From: UBA2185 sp964564625
GTDB taxonomy: Bacteria > Desulfobacterota > Syntrophia > Syntrophales > UBA2185
Assembly: GCA_964564625.1 (NCBI GenBank)
Contig: CAZMBE010000005.1
Coordinates: 1 to 64,000, forward strand
DNA length: 64,000 nt
Reading direction: 5' to 3'
The position numbers were made by a program, and so were the translations under genes. Below the pieces are notes generated by a model that was given only the letters and a program-made list of their open reading frames with translations, had not been told where the DNA came from and made no database searches. Shown piece by piece: positions 61,640-64,000 of the stretch; positions within the stretch are counted from its first letter, which is position 1; each line of letters begins with the position of its first letter.

Positions 61640-62968
61640 ATGAGAAAAAAATATATTCCCATAAGCTTATATTTCCTAATTCCCTTTACCTTGAGTGGAT
61701 TATCCCTCCTTTGGGTAATTCTGACTGACCGCATGATCCATTCATACGGAAAATTTATGACCGATTCATGGTCATTTGCGCTATGGGGAATGGTGGTAGT
61801 TCTTTCCTCGTATCTCATAAGCCTTCTTATCATATGGGTTGTACTGAGGCCGGTAACTAAGTTTGTGAAGACGGCGGAGAACCTTCCCGTATATCCAAAA
61901 AAAACGGATGAAGAAGTAAAGGCAAAAGACGACATAGAGCGATTCGAAAGGGTATTTGACCAGATCACGACGATTTTAACGAAAGTCGAGGCGAAAGAAC
62001 TGTTTCCAGGTATTATTGGCCAGAGCAGGATCATGCGGGGGGTGTTTACGCAAATAATCAAGGTTGCCCCAACGGACTCGACAGTGCTTATTTTAGGCGA
62101 AAGCGGAACGGGAAAGGAACTTGTTGCCACGGGAATTTATGAGCACAGTCTTCGCGAAGGGAAGCCGTTTATTAAAATTAATTGTGTGGCCATTCCGGAA
62201 AGCCTTCTGGAAAGTGAACTGTTCGGTCATGAAAAGGGGGCATTTACGGGTGCGATTTCTCAAAAAATCGGGAAGTTTGAAATGGCACATAGTGGAACGA
62301 TATTTTTAGATGAAATCGGTGACATGCCTCTCACAACACAGGCCAAGTTGCTTCGTGTACTTCAAGAGAAGGAATTTGAACGGGTCGGGGGTACCAAAAC
62401 AATCAAGGTTGACGTTCGCTTTATCATTGCTACCAATAAAAATCTTTTAGAAATGGTCAAACAAGGTCAATTCCGGGAGGACCTCTACTACCGCATAAAT
62501 GTGTTTTCTATCAATTTGCCCCCGCTGAGAGAGCGAAGGGAAGACATTCCCTATCTTGTGGATCATTTTCTCAATAAAAATTCAAAGGAAGTGAAAATTT
62601 CACCTCTTGCCCTTCAGATTATCGCGGGGTATTCGTGGCCCGGTAATATAAGAGAACTGCAAAACGTAATAGAAAGGGCAGCGGTGCTCACGGAAAAGGG
62701 ACTAATCGAACCTGCTCATCTCCCAATACATGTAGCAGGAGTCATTACGGCGGAATCGTTACACCATGATCAGCCTCTAGAATCTCTCACCGTCGATGAT
62801 CGACTGGATGAAATTGAAAAGGGTCTGATTATCGAGGCTCTCACGCGCACAGGTGGAGTTCAGGTAAAAGCTGCAGAGATACTTGGAATAAACCAGAGAA
62901 GCCTCTGGCATCGGATAAAGAAACACGGAATAGATACAGAGTCTTTTAAGAATCTACAAAAAATGTAG
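61640..62968 (+). CDS. Membrane-anchored sigma-54 activator
   Basis: 442 residues. Two membrane spans (about 8-29 and 45-69) enclose a short ~15-residue periplasmic loop, followed by a HAMP-like linker (LRPVTKFVKTAENLPVYPKK). The AAA+ domain has Walker A GESGTGKE (153-160), the sigma-54-binding loop GAFTGA (200-205), TIFLDEIGDM and the arginine fingers in FREDLYYRINVF. A Fis-type helix-turn-helix (QVKAAEILGINQRSLWHRIKK) ends it. There is no receiver, GAF or PAS domain, so the sensor must be the membrane part or a partner protein. It starts 4 bases after the platform gene and faces the sigma-54 promoter at 63135. Confidence 0.9.
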   Translation: MRKKYIPISLYFLIPFTLSGLSLLWVILTDRMIHSYGKFMTDSWSFALWGMVVVLSSYLISLLIIWVVLRPVTKFVKTAENLPVYPKKTDEEVKAKDDIERFERVFDQITTILTKVEAKELFPGIIGQSRIMRGVFTQIIKVAPTDSTVLILGESGTGKELVATGIYEHSLREGKPFIKINCVAIPESLLESELFGHEKGAFTGAISQKIGKFEMAHSGTIFLDEIGDMPLTTQAKLLRVLQEKEFERVGGTKTIKVDVRFIIATNKNLLEMVKQGQFREDLYYRINVFSINLPPLRERREDIPYLVDHFLNKNSKEVKISPLALQIIAGYSWPGNIRELQNVIERAAVLTEKGLIEPAHLPIHVAGVITAESLHHDQPLESLTVDDRLDEIEKGLIIEALTRTGGVQVKAAEILGINQRSLWHRIKKHGIDTESFKNLQKM

Positions 62969-63026
62969 ATTAACCACCAATCTTTGTAGTGACAACGAGC
63001 TCACGGGTATGAATTCTGTTACGATT

Positions 63027-63047
63027 ATTACATTCAACAAATGTAAT
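63027..63047 (+). promoter_or_regulatory. Dyad upstream of the pilin promoter, candidate activator site
   Basis: ATTACATT (63027-63034), five bases, AATGTAAT (63040-63047): a perfect inverted repeat 90-110 bases upstream of the sigma-54 promoter, the usual distance for an enhancer-like activator site. A smaller related dyad ATGT-TAT-ACAT follows about five bases downstream. Confidence 0.55.
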
Positions 63048-63134
63048 TCTATGTTATACATTTAATAAATACAGTTCTTAAGCTATCTTAGATTGTTCCT
63101 GTTGTTATTATTTATTATGGCTATTGTGCAAAAA

Positions 63135-63150
63135 TGGCATAAATGATGCT
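63135..63150 (+). promoter_or_regulatory. Sigma-54 promoter of the pilin gene
   Basis: TGGCATAAATGATGCT matches the -24/-12 consensus TGGCAYR-N4-TTGCW: GG at 63136-63137 and GC at 63148-63149, with exactly ten bases between. The start site would be near 63160, about 55 bases before the ATG. Confidence 0.75.
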
Positions 63151-63214
63151 TATTTATTATGCAAACAGAAGAAAGCTAAAAGGAAAGAAATAATAAATTT
63201 CCGGGGGTCTTACG

Positions 63215-63670
63215 ATGAAAACAAAGAGCATTATACGAAGCCAGAAGGGTTTTACCCTGATCGAAATTATTGCTGTCCTTGTCATCCTGGGTATTTTGGC
63301 AGCTGTAGCAATACCAAAGTATCTTGATATGCGTTCGGAAGCGGTGTACAAATCAGCCCAAGCGGCCAATATGGAGCTGAATGCCCGTGAACGTCTGAAA
63401 CTGGCGGAATGGAAATTAAACGACGGCACAGGCTTGTATCCGGCGCCCGGGGGAGCTCCGGTCAATTGTGGTCCTACAAATCCGGTATGTCCGAGCCCGG
63501 TCACGAAAACGATTCAACCCGTTGACACGGTATTAAGCCCGGATTGGAATCTAGGTGCGGCGATTATATCGGGAACCTCTTTCCCGCATGCGGGGAAAAC
63601 AGTTACATTTACCAGAACAGCGCAACCGAGTGACGGCGAGCCGGCATCATGGGCGGTAACCGTTAGTTAG
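63215..63670 (+). CDS. Type IV prepilin (MshA/PilA-like major pilin)
   Basis: 151 residues. The leader MKTKSIIRSQKG ends in Gly, and cleavage by prepilin peptidase would give an N-terminal Phe with TLIE (Glu5 present), then the hydrophobic stalk IIAVLVILGILAAVAIP. The globular head (about 45-151) has two cysteines in VNCGPTNPVC, likely a small disulfide loop, and is rich in Gly, Pro and Thr. Its place just after the assembly genes and its own sigma-54 promoter suggest the main pilin. Strong terminator downstream, so expression is separate from any later minor pilins. Confidence 0.92.
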   Translation: MKTKSIIRSQKGFTLIEIIAVLVILGILAAVAIPKYLDMRSEAVYKSAQAANMELNARERLKLAEWKLNDGTGLYPAPGGAPVNCGPTNPVCPSPVTKTIQPVDTVLSPDWNLGAAIISGTSFPHAGKTVTFTRTAQPSDGEPASWAVTVS

Positions 63671-63786
63671 TGTATTCAGGGAATATCATATCAATAGTGT
63701 TTCAGCATACTTTACTGATATGTTTGTATAAAATGGATTTAGTAGAGCAGGTATAGTGTAACACCGCGTGTTGATATTAAAACCAT

Positions 63787-63812
63787 AAGGGGAATCAATT
63801 TTGATTCCCCTT
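63787..63812 (+). terminator. Intrinsic terminator after the pilin gene
   Basis: AAGGGGAATC (63787-63796) and GATTCCCCTT (63803-63812), a 10-bp perfect stem with a 6-base loop, followed by CCTTGTTTGTG. Confidence 0.8.
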
Positions 63813-64000
63813 CCTTGTTTGTGATATTTAGGTTCCGATTATTCTATACACATGAAAAAGTACTTTCCTCATATGTGCATGGAGTATAAATGCTTATCCA
63901 TAACCTTGAAGGTGGAAAATTTCCTTGATATTTAGGTATTTTCAGAATATTTACATGTGCATGAAACGATGTATTTTCATTGCACATAAAAATAGGGGAT
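63813..64000. other. Upstream region of the next gene outside the window
   Basis: AT-rich with no open frame. ATGGAGTATAAATGCTTA near 63880 looks like the pilin promoter, but the GG-GC spacing is nine bases instead of ten. TTGATA...TATTTA (17-base spacer) near 63925-63955 is a weak sigma-70 candidate. Confidence 0.35.

Noticed and set aside
63878..63897. Second sigma-54 promoter for a gene beyond the window
   Set aside because: TGGAGTATAAATGC resembles the pilin promoter but has nine bases between GG and GC; kept only as a remark.
1..64000. CRISPR array, toxin-antitoxin pair, restriction-modification or prophage
   Set aside because: I saw no regularly spaced direct repeats, no Cas, methylase, transposase, capsid or portal-like proteins in any frame.

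Overview
The window looks like chromosomal DNA from a Gram-negative anaerobe of the former Deltaproteobacteria (Desulfobacterota), most plausibly near Syntrophales. This rests on gene content and order: miaB / bifunctional nuclease / xerC / hslVU / argBDFGH / lysA-dapAB, scpAB-rluB, an MSHA-type pilus operon run by a sigma-54 activator, and an outer-membrane lipoprotein transglycosylase. It was not tested by any search.

Layout. 1-2300: tail of a tRNA, a small secreted protein with a decayed paralogue beside it, and, on the minus strand, an apparently undescribed ~160-nt RNA gene with a consensus promoter and terminator (6S RNA is my best guess). 2315-7522: a metallophosphoesterase, a DUF1460 amidase, and a minus-strand group (M15 peptidase, DUF4922 HIT-like enzyme, two-domain glycosyltransferase, small exported protein). 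7586-11701: dodecin with a long structured leader, then clpS-clpA-aat, a complete N-degron branch. 11864-21395 (minus strand): two-domain NDP kinase-like protein, AmgK-like kinase, MurU-like nucleotidyltransferase, SpoIID-type transglycosylase, DUF2784 membrane protein, a phosphoesterase-nucleotidyltransferase fusion, nudC and a debranching-enzyme-like glucanotransferase. 21825-33707: nadK, recN, an ArgA-like GNAT, mltA, HU, trpS, scpAB, rluB, an IHF-like protein, an M50 protease, radC and sodB. 33867-51361: a dense plus-strand run of miaB, BFN, xerC, hslVU, arginine genes, lysine/DAP genes, folK, tal, pgsA and a hydrolase. 51548-51707: tRNA-Gly and tRNA-Cys. 52164-63670: a pilus operon in MSHA order (mshI-J-K-L-M-E-G-like) followed by a membrane-bound sigma-54 activator and a prepilin preceded by a sigma-54 promoter.

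How they work together. The most interesting set is the likely peptidoglycan salvage module spread over 3.2-16.4 kb. It has an amidase, an M15 peptidase and a SpoIID lytic transglycosylase, none with a visible signal peptide, alongside an AmgK/MurU pair that would return MurNAc to UDP-MurNAc and a DUF4922 protein with a GalT/Ap4A-phosphorylase-like HxHxQ site. The pilus locus forms a second system: sigma-54 promoter, upstream dyad, adjacent activator lacking a receiver domain, and an extension ATPase whose N-terminus resembles the c-di-GMP-binding MshEN domain. Several families of short intergenic repeats lie between operons, including a ~150-bp element present twice in opposite orientation.
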